Numbered from the stretch's first letter, positions 8,775 to 18,280 are shown. The stretch: 64,000 nucleotides of DNA from Moraxellaceae bacterium AER2_44_116 (GCA_006546595.1 VIAD01000006.1:124001-188000); one strand, 5' to 3'. Translations and numbers: made by a program. Notes: a model not told the origin generated them from the sequence alone.

Positions 8775-9374
8775 TTAGTATGTTTGACAGAGCTGTAAAT
8801 AACGTTGGTGGACAAGATCTAATTGTTGATACAACTCTTCCAAATCGCCATGATTAATGACGATATCATCTGCTTTTTGCAGGCGTTCGGCACGGGTTAA
8901 CTGCGCTGCCATAATACTGGTAATTTGCTCTCTGCTGACACCATCGCGCTGTGATGCGCGTTGACGTTGTAAATCTTCACTTGCATCAATCACTAACGAG
9001 CGATTGGCAAATTGATATTGGCCACTTTCAAATAGCAATGGAGAGACCAGTAACGTATAGGGCGAGGTACTGTTGGCGAGTTGTTGTTGAATCCGTTGCC
9101 GAATAGCGGGGTGGGTAATAGACTCTAATACTTTACGTTCAGATGGCTGATGAAAGACAATGGCACGTAGTGCACTACGATTAAGGCTACCGTCAGCTTG
9201 TAAAATATCTGAGCCAAAATGTTGGGCGATTTGAGTTAATGCCGGCTGACCAATCGCAACGATATCGCGAGCAACGACATCGGCATCAACGACACCAATC
9301 CCAAGAGAGGCAAGGTAATCACTGGCAGCCGTTTTACCACTGCCAATGCCGCCTGTTAAACCAACGACATACAT
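8775..9374 (-). CDS. coaE: Dephospho-CoA kinase
   Basis: The 199-residue product begins MYVVGLTGGIGSGKT, the P-loop of CoaE, and carries DADVVARDIV and SPLLFESGQ. It phosphorylates dephospho-CoA in the last step of coenzyme A synthesis in the cytoplasm. It starts one base after the pilD stop codon, in the pilBCD-coaE-yacG order common in Pseudomonadales. Confidence 0.96.
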   Translation of the reverse strand: MYVVGLTGGIGSGKTAASDYLASLGIGVVDADVVARDIVAIGQPALTQIAQHFGSDILQADGSLNRSALRAIVFHQPSERKVLESITHPAIRQRIQQQLANSTSPYTLLVSPLLFESGQYQFANRSLVIDASEDLQRQRASQRDGVSREQITSIMAAQLTRAERLQKADDIVINHGDLEELYQQLDLVHQRYLQLCQTY

Positions 9375-9375
9375 A

Positions 9376-10230
9376 TTAGTGTTTCCAAGTGCCTAAATAC
9401 CAACTCACGATTTCAGGTCCTGAAAACATGGCGATTAAGCCCGCAATGGCTAGATAGGGGCCAAAAGCGAAGGGGGCACTTTCTTTACGAATGGCAGCAT
9501 AGACACCACCAATCACAGCACCCACGCAAGACGAAAGCAAAATAATTAAGGGGAGTTGGCTAGGGCCAAGCCACGCGCCCAAGGCTGCAAGTAACTTAAA
9601 GTCGCCATAGCCCATGCCTTCTTTGCCTGTCACGAGTTTAAAGAGCCAGTAAATACTCCATAACGACAAATAACCAAAGGCCGCACCTAAGACAGCTTGG
9701 TCAAGCGGAATCCACAACCCTTTCATGTTAACAAGTAAGCCCGCCCATACTAAAGGCAACGTAATATCATCGGGAAGTAATTGCGTATCAAAGTCAATCA
9801 TCGTCAATGCGATGACTGCCCACGTTAGAATCAAGGCACTAAACATTTTCGCCGTAGGTCCAAAAACCAAAAACACAGCCAACGACAATAAGCCTGTTGC
9901 TAACTCTACTAAGGGGTAACGTAGTGAAATAGGTGTTTTACAGTTGCTACATTTGCCTTTAAGGAACAACCAGCTAAAAACGGGAATATTTTCCCACGGT
10001 TTGATTTTATGCCCACATTTAGGGCAACGAGAAGCAGGCGTAGAAAGATTAAATTTGTCGGTGATGGTATTGGGTTGATGGAGTAACTCACAGCATTCGG
10101 CATTCCATTTACGCTCCATCATCACGGGCAGGCGATAAATGACGACATTGAGAAAGCTGCCGATACATAGTCCTAACATGAAAATCATTACCCCTGCGAG
10201 CAGGGGAGTATCTGAGTAAAGTTCTAGCAT
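9376..10230 (-). CDS. pilD: Type IV prepilin peptidase / N-methyltransferase
   Basis: The 284-residue inner-membrane protease has the four-cysteine zinc site (Cys69, Cys72, Cys94, Cys97), the first aspartate motif MIDFDTQLLPD (about 145-154) and the GYGD motif (about 207-210). It cleaves and N-methylates type IV pilins and pseudopilins. The many hydrophobic segments fit the family. It is the third gene of pilB-pilC-pilD; pilC ends eight bases upstream. Confidence 0.96.
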   Translation of the reverse strand: MLELYSDTPLLAGVMIFMLGLCIGSFLNVVIYRLPVMMERKWNAECCELLHQPNTITDKFNLSTPASRCPKCGHKIKPWENIPVFSWLFLKGKCSNCKTPISLRYPLVELATGLLSLAVFLVFGPTAKMFSALILTWAVIALTMIDFDTQLLPDDITLPLVWAGLLVNMKGLWIPLDQAVLGAAFGYLSLWSIYWLFKLVTGKEGMGYGDFKLLAALGAWLGPSQLPLIILLSSCVGAVIGGVYAAIRKESAPFAFGPYLAIAGLIAMFSGPEIVSWYLGTWKH

Positions 10231-10238
10231 AAGAGTGA

Positions 10239-11465
10239 TTAAACCACCGAACCCATTTGGAAAATTGGCAAGTACATCGCAATCACGAGACCACCAATTA
10301 GTACGCCTAATACCGCCATAATGAGCGGTTCCATCATGCTAGTTAAACCATCAACCGCATTGTCAACTTCGTTTTCAAAGTGAGTGGCAACTTTATCTAA
10401 CATGGAGTCTAATGCGCCAGATTCTTCACCGATGGCAACCATTTGTAGTGCCATTGATGGGAAAATAGCTGCTTGGCGCATAGCAAAGCCCAATTGTTGA
10501 CCTGTTGCTACTTCATCACGAATTTTTAAGACAGCATCTTTATAAACCACATTACCTGTTGCACCCGCACAGGATACCAGCGCATCAACCAAGGGAACAC
10601 CTGCGGAAAAGGTCGTTGATAACGTGCGTGCAAAACGTGCAACCGTTGATTTATAGACTAAGTCCCCGACGATAGGAGCTTTTAATGCCAAGCGATCCAA
10701 CATGTTATTGAAAGCAGGGCTGCGTTTTTTGGCCTCAGTGAATGCTCCACCTGTACCAAGAGCAATAACCAAAACAGCAAACCACCACTTTTGTAACCAT
10801 TCAGACATGTGGATAACCATCATGGTAAATGCGGGTAATTCTGCGCCAAAGCCAGTAAAGAGACTTTGGAAAACAGGAACAACTTTTAATAACAAAATAC
10901 AGCTAACAATCAGTGCAACGAACAGAACGCTGATTGGGTATTTCATTGCTTTTTTAATTTTTTGTTTGAGTAATTCGCTCTTTTCTTTGTACTGAGCGAC
11001 ACGATCAAGCATGGTTTCTAGAGCACCCGATTGTTCGCCAGACTCCACAAGGCTACAAAATAAGTCATCAAAATACAGGGGATACTTACGAATAGCACCT
11101 GCAAACGTATTACCGCCTTCGACTTCATTTTTGATGCCCATGACCACATCACGCATCGTGAGGTTATCTAATCCTTCAGCTACAATCTCAAATGACTGTA
11201 CCAATGGCACACCCGCTTTCATCATGGTGGCTAACTGACGGGTAAAAATAGCAACGTCCATTGGTGATACTTTAGCCTTACTAAAGTTAGCTAAGGGGTT
11301 AGTGGTTTTTTTATGAATCTTATTGACGTTAATGCCTTGTTTACGAAGCTGCGCTTTAACAAGAGCAATGTTTTTACCCGGCATTTCACCTTTTGTTTTT
11401 TTTCCTTTACGATCTAAACCTTCATAAGCAAAGTTTAGAATTGGTTCTGGTTTTTTGGTGGCCAT
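10239..11465 (-). CDS. pilC: Type IV pilus inner-membrane platform protein
   Basis: The 408-residue product carries two T2SSF domains (about 70-195 and 275-395), each with the FTRQLATMMKAGVPL or FARTLSTTFSAGVPL type start, and three transmembrane segments. It forms the membrane platform on which the PilB motor acts during pilus assembly. It lies between pilB and pilD and should be cotranscribed with them. Confidence 0.96.
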   Translation of the reverse strand: MATKKPEPILNFAYEGLDRKGKKTKGEMPGKNIALVKAQLRKQGINVNKIHKKTTNPLANFSKAKVSPMDVAIFTRQLATMMKAGVPLVQSFEIVAEGLDNLTMRDVVMGIKNEVEGGNTFAGAIRKYPLYFDDLFCSLVESGEQSGALETMLDRVAQYKEKSELLKQKIKKAMKYPISVLFVALIVSCILLLKVVPVFQSLFTGFGAELPAFTMMVIHMSEWLQKWWFAVLVIALGTGGAFTEAKKRSPAFNNMLDRLALKAPIVGDLVYKSTVARFARTLSTTFSAGVPLVDALVSCAGATGNVVYKDAVLKIRDEVATGQQLGFAMRQAAIFPSMALQMVAIGEESGALDSMLDKVATHFENEVDNAVDGLTSMMEPLIMAVLGVLIGGLVIAMYLPIFQMGSVV

Positions 11466-11541
11466 AATCCGTCATACTCGTTTTGGTGGGCTTTACCCAT
11501 ATTATCTAAGAAACGCTAGCACAAATTGGGACATTTAGCTG

Positions 11542-13281
11542 TTAATGGGATGCATCAACGCCCGTGATACGATCCATTTCCTGCAAGCTAGTTACGCCAG
11601 CCATGACTTTAACTAAACCTGAGCGTCGTAAATCGGGAAAGCCTTCTTGACGTGACATATCCGCGATTTCGAGAGAGTTGCCGTCTTCCATGATAATTCT
11701 GGCAAGCTTAGGCGTGATTTTCATGACTTCATAAATACCTACCCGACCTTTGTAACCATCACGACATTGATCACAACCAACCGCTTGATAAACGGTAAAA
11801 CCTTTTGTCAAGTCGTCTTCGGTGAAGCCCATTTCTAGTAGGCTTTTGCGCGGGACATCCATCGGTTTTTTGCAAGCACTACACAGTCTGCGGCCTAAAC
11901 GTTGAGCAATAACGAGGTTGACAGAAGTGGCAATGTTAAACGAAGGAATGCCCATATTACGCAGACGAGTCAATGTTTCAGGCGCACTGTTGGTGTGTAG
12001 CGTGGACATGACCATGTGGCCTGTTTGCGCCGCTTTGACAGCAATTTCGGCAGTTTCTAGGTCACGAATCTCACCTAGCATGATGATTTCAGGATCTTGC
12101 CGTAAGAATGCTTTTAGTGCGGCAGCAAAGGTCAAACCAACGCGAGCATTCACGTTAACTTGGTTAATGCCTTCAAGGTTAATTTCGACAGGGTCTTCCG
12201 CCGTGGAGATATTAGTTTCTTCATTGTTAAGAATGTTCAAGCCTGTATAAAGTGATACGGTTTTGCCTGAACCTGTAGGCCCTGTAATTAATAACATACC
12301 TTGTGGCTTTTCGAGTGCAGCCATAAACAGGGCTTTTTGATCGGGTTCATAACCCAACGCATCAATACCCAACATTGCACTAGAGGGATCGAGAATCCGT
12401 AAACACAACTTTTCGCCAAATAGCGTCGGCAATGAGTTAACACGGAAGTCAATAGCACGCGTTTTAGACAGTTTTAGTTTAATCCGACCATCTTGGGGTA
12501 GTCGTCGTTCAGAAATGTCCATTTGTGACATCACTTTTAACCGCGCCGCCATTTTTCCTGCCAGTTGCACGGGAGGACGTGTATGTTCACGTAAAACACC
12601 ATCAACACGAAAGCGAATTCGGTAGGCTTTTTCGTAAGGTTCAAAGTGTAAGTCAGATGCACCCATTTTGATGGCATCTAATAAAATCTTATTGATGTAT
12701 TTGACAATCGGTGCATCATCTTCACCGGGAGCGCTTGTACCTGAATCTTTTTTGTTTGGGTCTTCTTCGCCACCTGTAATATCAAGATTTTCAAGGTCAT
12801 CGTCTAGACCTTCCATCATCTTGTTGCTACTGCCTTCTAATACTTTTTCAATCAGTTTGACCAAGCGGTCCTCATCGACGATAACCGTTTCAACATTAAG
12901 TCCTGTATTAAAACGAATGGCATCAATGGCATCAAGGCGGGTAGGGTCACCCATAGCAACGAATAAACGCTTACCGCGTTTGAAAATAGGGAGCGCATTA
13001 TATTGTTTGACAATTTTTTCGTCGATTTGCTCTTTAGGAATGAGTTCTAAATCGAGTGCATCTAAGTCGAATAAAGGATCACCAAATTCATCAGCCATTA
13101 GCCATGCAACTTGGGCAGATTTAGCGATCTTATTTTTGACTAAATAACTAATGAGTGAAATCTGTTCACGCTGGGACTCAATGAGTGCTTTTTGCATCAC
13201 TGTGGTATCAACCAAACCCTCATTTACGAGGCGTTTCGCTAAACCGCCAAAAGATGTGGTATTGGGTGAAGGAGTTGCCAT
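11542..13281 (-). CDS. pilB: Type IV pilus assembly ATPase
   Basis: The 579-residue hexameric motor powers pilus extension. It has an N-terminal MshEN-type domain (about 15-145), an acidic linker, and the secretion ATPase core: Walker A GPTGSGKT (334-341), Walker B EIIMLGEIRD (about 398-407), a His box around TGHMVMSTLHT (420-430), and a tetracysteine zinc site (Cys467, Cys470, Cys503, Cys506). It is the first gene of pilBCD. No pilin gene lies in the window. Confidence 0.97.
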   Translation of the reverse strand: MATPSPNTTSFGGLAKRLVNEGLVDTTVMQKALIESQREQISLISYLVKNKIAKSAQVAWLMADEFGDPLFDLDALDLELIPKEQIDEKIVKQYNALPIFKRGKRLFVAMGDPTRLDAIDAIRFNTGLNVETVIVDEDRLVKLIEKVLEGSSNKMMEGLDDDLENLDITGGEEDPNKKDSGTSAPGEDDAPIVKYINKILLDAIKMGASDLHFEPYEKAYRIRFRVDGVLREHTRPPVQLAGKMAARLKVMSQMDISERRLPQDGRIKLKLSKTRAIDFRVNSLPTLFGEKLCLRILDPSSAMLGIDALGYEPDQKALFMAALEKPQGMLLITGPTGSGKTVSLYTGLNILNNEETNISTAEDPVEINLEGINQVNVNARVGLTFAAALKAFLRQDPEIIMLGEIRDLETAEIAVKAAQTGHMVMSTLHTNSAPETLTRLRNMGIPSFNIATSVNLVIAQRLGRRLCSACKKPMDVPRKSLLEMGFTEDDLTKGFTVYQAVGCDQCRDGYKGRVGIYEVMKITPKLARIIMEDGNSLEIADMSRQEGFPDLRRSGLVKVMAGVTSLQEMDRITGVDASH

Positions 13282-13459
13282 GTCGTCATTCCGCTGTTGT
13301 TTTTGCTTTGATATGAGTAGATACAGGTTTTTATCACAATAATGAGATGATAACAGAAAACCTTTTCACGCCAATTATAACGTTTACTTAAAAAAGATAG
13401 CTAAGAGTTTGGAATATAAATCAAAAGAGGCATAGCGGCAAAGAGTTGTTGTTATTCTC

Positions 13460-13488
13460 TTGGGATATTGTTGGCATTTTTGTACAAT
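13460..13488 (+). promoter_or_regulatory. Probable sigma-70 promoter of comEA
   Basis: TTGGGA (13460-13465) and TACAAT (13483-13488) are 17 bp apart, about 35 bp upstream of the comEA start codon. Assigned by pattern only. Confidence 0.5.
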
Positions 13489-13524
13489 AGACGCTCACGA
13501 TAAAATGCTTGCAAGGAGGCAATG

Positions 13525-13842
13525 ATGTTACGTATGTGTTTTTTTATACTGTTTTCATGTTTTTCTTTGATTTCACCTTTGGCTTTTGCGGACTCGCAAC
13601 AGTGCGAGTCTGTTGTGACTACTAAGCTTTCTTCTATTACTCCTGTCGTTAATATTAATACAGCAACCTCAGAGCAACTTTCATCTCAGCTTAAAGGCAT
13701 TGGTAAAGCAAAGGCTGCGGCTATTATTGAATGGCGAGAAACTAACGGCAAATTTTCTTCACTGGATGATTTAGATGAAGTCAAAGGTATTGGCGCGGGT
13801 ATTATCGAAAAAAACAAAGATAAAATAGTTTTTGAGGACTGA
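13525..13842 (+). CDS. comEA: ComEA-like helix-hairpin-helix DNA-binding protein
   Basis: A small exported protein of 105 residues: signal peptide (to about AFA, residue 22), then two helix-hairpin-helix motifs (VNINTATSEQLSSQLKGIGKAKAAAIIEWR and FSSLDDLDEVKGIGAGIIEKNKDKI). ComEA binds incoming DNA in the periplasm during natural transformation. Of two adjacent ATGs the second is better spaced from the strong AAGGAGG. It lies divergent from pilB, consistent with a pilus-driven competence function. Confidence 0.85.
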   Translation: MLRMCFFILFSCFSLISPLAFADSQQCESVVTTKLSSITPVVNINTATSEQLSSQLKGIGKAKAAAIIEWRETNGKFSSLDDLDEVKGIGAGIIEKNKDKIVFED

Positions 13843-13866
13843 AAAAAGCGCGTGTCCCTACGCGCT
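13842..13866 (-). terminator. Intrinsic terminator of the fatty acid hydroxylase-family gene
   Basis: On the minus strand AGCGCGT pairs with ACGCGCT around a six-base loop, followed by five T residues. It lies between the converging comEA and hydroxylase-family genes. Confidence 0.75.
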
Positions 13867-13891
13867 GCACAGTCAATCGTTCATTCCAGCG

Positions 13892-14554
13892 TTAAGTTAC
13901 TGCTTGGAACTCGGGCATGACATTTTCTAAGCCTTGGGCGCGTTTTTGCGCTTCTTCACGTGCATTGGCATCCAATTTTTCAAAGGCTCGCGGTGCATAA
14001 CGGCGTGCTAAGGCATTGAGTTTATTTTCAATCACCAACGGTAATTTAATCCCAATCGGATTTGACTCTTGTAAATCAGCCGAGGAAATGACCCGTGTAC
14101 CCATGATGTAATCAAACCACGGCTTAGTGACACCCCAGTTGGCATCTTGGTTGGTATTCATGTGATGGTCATAATGCCAAGGGATTTTTTTCTTGCCCCA
14201 TTCAGGGTCTAAGTGTGACTGACTGTGAACATGCCAATAATTCCACGCACAGTAATAAGTCGTCAGTGTAAAGAAAGGCGCAACAGGCATTGCCAGACTG
14301 GTCACGGCACAAATTTTTAATAATGCTTTTGCTTCAGCAATGGCATCAGGGCTTTCGCTAAATTTGCCATACAACTCATCATCACGATATTTCGTTAATC
14401 TTACACGGCGGTGATGCGCCCAATGACGTTTCATAAAGGGTTCAGACAATGCCTTGCGTCCGCCGCCTTCTTTGGGTACGCCATGTAGGGCATACTTGTG
14501 TAAATACCATTCAACACCATTCGCTGCAAGTAAGGCAATAGGAATACCAATCAT
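13892..14554 (-). CDS. Fatty acid hydroxylase / sterol desaturase superfamily membrane protein
   Basis: The 220-residue integral membrane protein carries the histidine clusters that bind the di-iron centre of this superfamily: HKYALH, HWAHHRR, HVHSQSH and HYDHHMN. Members hydroxylate or desaturate lipids, carotenoids or sterols, so the exact substrate cannot be read from sequence. Hydrophobic segments lie at the N-terminus and near 85-110. It is monocistronic with its own terminator. Confidence 0.8.
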   Translation of the reverse strand: MIGIPIALLAANGVEWYLHKYALHGVPKEGGGRKALSEPFMKRHWAHHRRVRLTKYRDDELYGKFSESPDAIAEAKALLKICAVTSLAMPVAPFFTLTTYYCAWNYWHVHSQSHLDPEWGKKKIPWHYDHHMNTNQDANWGVTKPWFDYIMGTRVISSADLQESNPIGIKLPLVIENKLNALARRYAPRAFEKLDANAREEAQKRAQGLENVMPEFQAVT

Positions 14555-14679
14555 CGTGATTACCCCGTGTGTTATTTATATAAGTACCATCGTGCTAAGT
14601 TTCATTCTAGAGTGTGCGAAATATCATACTTGACATTTGATGTCATTTTTTAGTTTTTTAGAACGTGTTATACATTCTT

Positions 14680-14778
14680 AGGACTTAGGCGGTTATCGCT
14701 TATTTGTTTATATTTCAGCCGCTTTGGGCGGCTTTATGTTCACAAAACGCGCTAGTCGCGGTGCGATGCGTAAGTCCT
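14680..14778 (+). repeat. 99-bp dispersed inverted-repeat element, copy 1
   Basis: Begins AGGACTTA and ends TAAGTCCT as perfect terminal inverted repeats, with an inner hairpin AGCCGC...GCGGCT. The two arms pair along most of their length, with an unpaired bulge in the right arm. It ends 29 bp upstream of the lysophospholipase-like gene. Other copies are at 24859, 50971 and 58059. Confidence 0.85.
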
Positions 14779-14807
14779 GATTTTATAGAAAATAACCTTG
14801 TGAGACG

Positions 14808-15767
14808 ATGATGGTTTTTCATCCTGAAGTAACACGCCAAGCACTTAAGCCTTTTGATTTAACTCATACTATTCCAGAGGGAGGGGCAGTGGCCGATTAT
14901 TGTCGCTACTATCATCTCGATTTTGAGCGTGAGTTTGATGGTTTGCATCATGCCTGTGGTTATGTTGATGTCGCAGGTTATCAGGTGTTGACTCATGCGT
15001 TTATTCCTTTAGCGGCGAAAGGAACGGTTTGGGTTGTACATGGTTATTTAGAACACAGTGGATTATACCGTCATATTTTACCGCAACTTTTTCGGCAAGG
15101 CTTTGCGGTGCTGATTTATGATTTACCGGGGCATGGTTTGTCGTCAGGTGTTCGAGCAAGTATTGGTAGTTTTGCGGAATATCAGGTCATTCTTCGTCAT
15201 TTATTAGGCTCTTTTCAAGACAAACTCCCTATGCCGTGGTTGGGTTTAGGGCAGAGTACGGGCGGCGCAATTTTAATGGATTATGCGTTATCGTCATGTG
15301 CTCAGCATCAGAAGCCTGCATTTGAGCGTTTATTGTTATTAGCGCCATTAGTTTATCCTGCACGTATGCAGTGGCTACAAATGCAGACGGTATTTTGGGT
15401 GTTTAAATCACTTCGAAGTGGTTTGCCGAGAGCGTTTCGCCAAAATACGAGTAACCTTGAGTTTTGGCGATTTATGCGTGAAGAAGACCCATTACAAGCA
15501 CGTTGGTTGCCGTTGTCGTGGTTGTTGGCGTTAAAAGAGTGGGCTGCCTATATTCATCGCTTACCTGCCTGTTCTGTCCCTGTGTGGGTGGTGCAGGGGG
15601 GGCAGGATAGAACGGTCAACGGCATTTACAACGTGCGTTTCATCCGAAAAAACTTGAATTTGGTGAAAAAGTTGTTATTAAAGAACGCCTCTCATCAATT
15701 GGCGAATGAGCGTGATGATATTCGTGCGCCAATAGATCATTTACTGAGTGAGTTTTTGCGAGCTTAG
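14808..15767 (+). CDS. Alpha/beta hydrolase, lysophospholipase (monoacylglycerol lipase) type
   Basis: The 319-residue product has the lysophospholipase/monoacylglycerol lipase pattern: oxyanion segment VVHGYLEHSG (about 76-85), YDLPGHGLSSG (about 104-114), nucleophile elbow GLGQSTGG with Ser150, an acidic residue in VQGGQDRTV, and the final His in NASHQLANE. It has no signal peptide. The likely reaction is hydrolysis of lysophospholipids or monoacylglycerols at the inner face of the membrane. The preceding 99-bp repeat may influence expression. Confidence 0.8.
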   Translation: MMVFHPEVTRQALKPFDLTHTIPEGGAVADYCRYYHLDFEREFDGLHHACGYVDVAGYQVLTHAFIPLAAKGTVWVVHGYLEHSGLYRHILPQLFRQGFAVLIYDLPGHGLSSGVRASIGSFAEYQVILRHLLGSFQDKLPMPWLGLGQSTGGAILMDYALSSCAQHQKPAFERLLLLAPLVYPARMQWLQMQTVFWVFKSLRSGLPRAFRQNTSNLEFWRFMREEDPLQARWLPLSWLLALKEWAAYIHRLPACSVPVWVVQGGQDRTVNGIYNVRFIRKNLNLVKKLLLKNASHQLANERDDIRAPIDHLLSEFLRA

Positions 15768-15792
15768 TATTCAAAAGGAGATACGTTTGACC

Positions 15793-15812
15793 TGCCCCCA
15801 ATGTTGCCCCCA
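15793..15812 (-). repeat. Tandem TGGGGGCA direct repeat near tRNA-Leu
   Basis: Two TGGGGGCA units 12 bp apart on the minus strand lie between the tRNA-Leu 3' end and the next gene. Similar G-rich direct repeats are common just upstream of tRNA-site integrase genes, but no integrase remains. Confidence 0.35.
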
Positions 15813-15857
15813 GTTATACTCGGATTGTAATAGATTGCGTTGGATGACAGAGGACAC

Positions 15858-15891
15858 AAAAAAGCCCCAATCCCTAGGGGATTGAGGCTTT
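15858..15891 (-). terminator. Terminator of tRNA-Leu
   Basis: Stem formed by AAGCC..AATCCC and GGGATT..GGCTT around a CTA loop, followed by T residues on the minus strand. It lies 34 bp beyond the tRNA 3' end. Confidence 0.8.
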
Positions 15892-15924
15892 CAGGACATC
15901 ATAAGATGTCGTCGGACATGTATT

Positions 15925-16007
<83 letters not shown>

Positions 16008-16137
16008 GTGGGGCGTTAGTATAGCAACAAATTTATAAACTTAAAGCACATAATGCGCTTTTTGTTGGTTTATGGCTTGGCTTTAGTTATAAAGCTGATA
16101 GAAATTGTTTAAATAACTTCAAACGTGAGATAGAAGC

Positions 16138-18189
16138 ATGGCGCATACGTGGCGTTTTTTTCGGATTGGTGGTTTTGATCAGGTCGTGATTGATAGTGTC
16201 GAGGACTTAGAGGCATTAGAAAGCTTAGACAAAAAGCTATGGGTAACATTGGCATGTCCAACCAAAGGTTTGGAGTTTGACGAACGGACATTGACGTATA
16301 TCGATACCGATGGTGATAGCCGTATTCGTGTACCAGAGTTACTAAACGCTGTGCGTTGGTCATTAAATCAACTGAAAAATAAAGAAGTCTTACTTTCAGG
16401 TGGGCAATTACCGTTATCCACTATTGATGATAATAGTGTAGAAGGGCGAAAAATTTTGGCATCGGCTAAAGAATTATTACTCCGTTTAGGTAAAACAGAA
16501 GCGGATAGCCTTTCTATAAGTGATACGACTGATTTAAGTTTGATGTTTCCACCGATGCAAGCGAATGGTGATGGCTTTATTCCTGCGGCTTTAGCACCAA
16601 AAGAGTCTCTTGCATTGGCCATCCTTGATATTATTGCGACGGTTGGCAGTGTTGTTGATCGTAGTGGTGAGCTTGCTGTCTCGGCCGATCAGATTAATCA
16701 ATTTTTTGCCGATGTGGTTGCTATGCAGGCGTGGCAAGTGCAACAAACGACAGATAGCGCATTGCTACCTTTAGGTGCAGCGACCGCTGATGCTGTCGCG
16801 GCATTATCTGCGGTGGAAGCAAAAATTGATGATTACTTTGTGCGCGTACAACTCTCGACGTTTGATGAGCGGGCATTAGTTGCTATGAATAGCAGTGACG
16901 CGCAATTTACTGCGTTAGGCGCACAGTTATTAACTATCGATCATTCTGACACGCAGTCATTACCTCTGGCAAAAATTACCGCCAGCTCACAACTCTCTTT
17001 TGTTCAGGGGATTAATCCCGCGTGGCAAGCGAAAGTTCAGACGTTTATCGCGCAAACTGTTGTGCCGTTATTAGGGCATATTGATGAGTTGAGCGCAGCA
17101 CAATGGTTAACGATTAAAACGACGTTTAATGCCTATCGTGCATGGTTAGCGGCAAAGCCGATGAATGCAGTTTCGGGCTTGTCGAGCGAACGTTTATTGG
17201 CATTACAAGACTCGACGATACAGCACGACTTGTTGGCATTAGTCGAGAAAGATTTAAGTGTTGCTGACGAAGCTAACGCCTTGGTTGATGTGGATAAATT
17301 AGTCCGTTATCAAGCTAATTTATTGACGCTGATTAATAATTTTGTGTCATTGAGCCATTTTTACACAAGTAAAGATAAGGCTATTTTTCAAGCAGGAACG
17401 CTATTTATTGATGAGCGTAGTTGTGACTTAACGATACACGTTAATGATATGGCCAAACATTCATCAATGGCAGGGTTGAGTAATATCTACTTGTTGTATT
17501 GTGATTGCACCCGTAAAGATTACGTAGGCAAAATGACCATTGTGGCGGCTGTTACCGCAGGTGATGCGGGTAATTTAATGGTTGGTCGTAATGGTGTGTT
17601 TTATGATCGTGCAGGACGTGATTGGGATGCCACTGTTGTTAAAGTGATTGAAAATGCCATCAGTGTTCAAGAGGCTTTTTGGACACCGTATCGTCGAATG
17701 GGGCGTATGGTGAGTAATCAATTGCAAAAAATGGCAGCTGAACGCGATAAAGCCATTGAGTCAAAATCGGCTGAACATGTTCTTACAGGAACAACAAAAA
17801 TCCAAGAAGCCGCTAACGCGCCAAAAGATGCAGCCAAAACACCACCTGCTCCATTTGATGTGGCTCGATTTGCAGGAATATTTGCGGCAATTGGCTTGGC
17901 GATAGGTGCAATTGCTACCGTGATAAGCTCCATGATTGCAGGCTTTTTAGCCTTAACGTGGTGGCAAATGCCGATTGCGATCGTAGGGGTTATGCTGATG
18001 ATTTCTGCACCATCCATGATTATGGCGTGGTTTAAGTTACGTCAACGTCAATTGTCACCGATCTTGGATGCCAATGGTTGGGCGGTGAATAGCCACGCTA
18101 AAATTAACATTCGCTTTGGTACAACACTAACGTTATTAGCTTCATTACCGAAAGGTGCAAAGCGTAGTTTGAGTGATCCATTTGCCTAG
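16138..18189 (+). CDS. Large membrane protein with an EF-hand-like loop, function unknown
   Basis: A 683-residue protein I cannot assign to a named family. Near the N-terminus is a canonical-looking calcium loop, DTDGDSRIRVPE (about residues 56-67). The body is Ala/Leu-rich and mainly helical, followed by a conserved-looking core (KDYVGKMTIVAAVTAGDAGN, FYDRAGRDWDATVVKVI). Two transmembrane helices lie at about 580-603 and 610-630, with a short tail. There is no signal peptide, so the large N-terminal part is probably cytoplasmic. It stands alone, convergent with fbp across a double hairpin. Confidence 0.6.
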   Translation: MAHTWRFFRIGGFDQVVIDSVEDLEALESLDKKLWVTLACPTKGLEFDERTLTYIDTDGDSRIRVPELLNAVRWSLNQLKNKEVLLSGGQLPLSTIDDNSVEGRKILASAKELLLRLGKTEADSLSISDTTDLSLMFPPMQANGDGFIPAALAPKESLALAILDIIATVGSVVDRSGELAVSADQINQFFADVVAMQAWQVQQTTDSALLPLGAATADAVAALSAVEAKIDDYFVRVQLSTFDERALVAMNSSDAQFTALGAQLLTIDHSDTQSLPLAKITASSQLSFVQGINPAWQAKVQTFIAQTVVPLLGHIDELSAAQWLTIKTTFNAYRAWLAAKPMNAVSGLSSERLLALQDSTIQHDLLALVEKDLSVADEANALVDVDKLVRYQANLLTLINNFVSLSHFYTSKDKAIFQAGTLFIDERSCDLTIHVNDMAKHSSMAGLSNIYLLYCDCTRKDYVGKMTIVAAVTAGDAGNLMVGRNGVFYDRAGRDWDATVVKVIENAISVQEAFWTPYRRMGRMVSNQLQKMAAERDKAIESKSAEHVLTGTTKIQEAANAPKDAAKTPPAPFDVARFAGIFAAIGLAIGAIATVISSMIAGFLALTWWQMPIAIVGVMLMISAPSMIMAWFKLRQRQLSPILDANGWAVNSHAKINIRFGTTLTLLASLPKGAKRSLSDPFA

Positions 18190-18209
18190 AAAATTGACCC
18201 TCTCTCTAA

Positions 18210-18260
18210 CTCTCTCCCTCGGGGAGAGAGGACTTTACGCCCTCTCCCCGAGGGAGAGGG
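18210..18260. repeat. Double perfect hairpin between convergent genes
   Basis: Two perfect 9-bp hairpins: CTCTCTCCC/GGGAGAGAG with a TCG loop and CCCTCTCCC/GGGAGAGGG with a CGA loop. They are near reverse complements of each other. They lie between the EF-hand protein gene and fbp and may act as a bidirectional terminator. Similar CCCTCTCCC-type repeats are widespread in proteobacteria. Confidence 0.8.
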
Positions 18261-18280
18261 CTGGGGTGAGGGTTTAAAGT

